From contig DFKO01000089.1 of NCBI GenBank assembly GCA_002373855.1, positions 1 through 6,543 on the forward strand: a DNA stretch of 6,543 nucleotides, written 5' to 3'. Of this stretch, positions 5,986-6,543 are shown piece after piece. Position 1 is the stretch's first letter, and each line of letters opens with the position of its first letter. Made by a program: the position numbers and the translations under genes. A model generated the notes under the pieces. The model searched no databases. It saw nothing but the letters and a program-made list of their open reading frames with translations, and had not been told where the DNA came from. Origin of the DNA: Lachnospiraceae bacterium UBA3643 (lineage in GTDB: Bacteria; Bacillota; Clostridia; Lachnospirales; Lachnospiraceae).

Positions 5986-6543
5986 TTAATAAAAATATTC
6001 CTTAAACATAGTATAGAGAGGAGATGTCATTGCATTTTGCATAAGTTCCTGGCCGAGAGCCTCAAAGTCGTCTTCATCCATCTTGAATATCTCGTACTTG
6101 GTTCCCTTAGGTCCGGGTACATCATCATCAAGAACACTGATAATATATGAACCCTTGAATGTTACTGAGTATTTACCGCTACCGTCATTGAATGTTAATT
6201 TGAGTGAATCATATTCAAGGTCAATCTCGGTATCTGTTGATGAGAGAGTACCTTCTGACTCTACGGATATCTTTGAATCTGAATCTTCAAATGACATAGA
6301 ACCGGATACTTCATACTCTGTAGAATCCATGTTGTACATATAGTCAGCTTCTGCTGTAAATACATTTTCAGAGCCTGAGAACATATTTAAACTGTATGTA
6401 CCTTCTGTCTGGGTTTTAGTTGATTCTCCGTCGTTTTCAATGATAAGTTCAACAGAATCATCGGGATCGTCAGCATCTCCACAATAGAAATCAAGCATCA
6501 TCACATCTGTGGGAACGTTTCCACCGAGAAATTCTCCGTATAT
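5986..6543 (-). CDS. Acidic protein of unknown function, C-terminal part (5' end outside window)
   Basis: The frame is open through the right edge (first visible residues IYGEFLGGNVPTDV), so this is the last 185 residues of a longer protein. The GTG at 6504 and the ATG pair just after it are in-frame but have no reason to be the start. The visible part is extremely acidic: about 39 Asp or Glu against about 9 Lys, and no Arg. It is rich in Ser and Thr and alternates polar and hydrophobic residues (YEVSGSMSF, KISVESEGTL, KLTFNDG, YSVTFKGSYI), which suggests stacked beta strands. A helical tail follows (DDFEALGQELMQNAM). No membrane segment is visible. This composition fits an extracytoplasmic domain, perhaps of a lipoprotein or an anchored protein whose N-terminus is off the window. 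The stop is 6 bp before the ABC ATPase start, so it likely belongs to the same operon and may serve the exporter. I do not recognise the family. Confidence 0.75.
   Translation of the reverse strand: MYGEFLGGNVPTDVMMLDFYCGDADDPDDSVELIIENDGESTKTQTEGTYSLNMFSGSENVFTAEADYMYNMDSTEYEVSGSMSFEDSDSKISVESEGTLSSTDTEIDLEYDSLKLTFNDGSGKYSVTFKGSYIISVLDDDVPGPKGTKYEIFKMDEDDFEALGQELMQNAMTSPLYTMFKEYFY

Noticed and set aside
5986..6504. The GTG at 6504 as the start of the acidic protein
   Set aside because: The frame stays open to the window edge with ordinary coding sequence, and there is no ribosome binding site before the GTG. The gene is partial.
1..6543. CRISPR array, tRNA or rRNA genes, prophage or integrase attachment sites
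   Set aside because: No regularly spaced repeats, cloverleaf, rRNA-like sequence or recombinase gene was seen on either strand.

Overview
The window looks like chromosomal DNA of a low-to-mid GC Firmicute, most likely a Lachnospiraceae-type Clostridia (Butyrivibrio or a relative). This is inferred from the GpsA and ABC-2 protein styles, the codon use and the tight gene packing; no taxonomic marker gene is present.

Left half, plus strand: the 3' end of gpsA (NAD(P)H glycerol-3-phosphate dehydrogenase, phospholipid precursor synthesis) is followed after 40 bp by a MoxR-type AAA+ ATPase. Ten bp further on is a CoxE-like von Willebrand factor A (VWA) protein. The last two form a classic MoxR-VWA chaperone-like pair. 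Good Shine-Dalgarno sequences precede both, and one transcript may cover all three genes.

Right half, minus strand: a tightly packed ABC exporter operon reads leftward from the window's right edge. It holds the C-terminal part of a very acidic, arginine-free protein of unknown function, an ABC ATPase with all nucleotide-binding motifs, and two different ABC-2 type permeases. Each permease has one N-terminal membrane segment, a large extracytoplasmic domain and a C-terminal membrane bundle. Gaps are 6 bp, 6 bp and an 11-bp overlap. The second permease stops just where its expected last membrane helix should begin.

Between the two convergent units (2544-2807) lies the most unusual element. About 204 bp (2563-2766) folds on itself as one nearly continuous imperfect palindrome, with a 25-bp closing stem and roughly 75 base pairs in total. 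All five pairs that are C-A or A-C mismatches when read on the plus strand become G-U wobbles on the minus strand. A TATAAT box sits just upstream of the closing stem on that same strand. I read it as a candidate minus-strand rod-shaped structured RNA. A 6S-like RNA, a structured 3' UTR of the ABC operon, and an ERIC-like palindromic repeat are the main alternatives.
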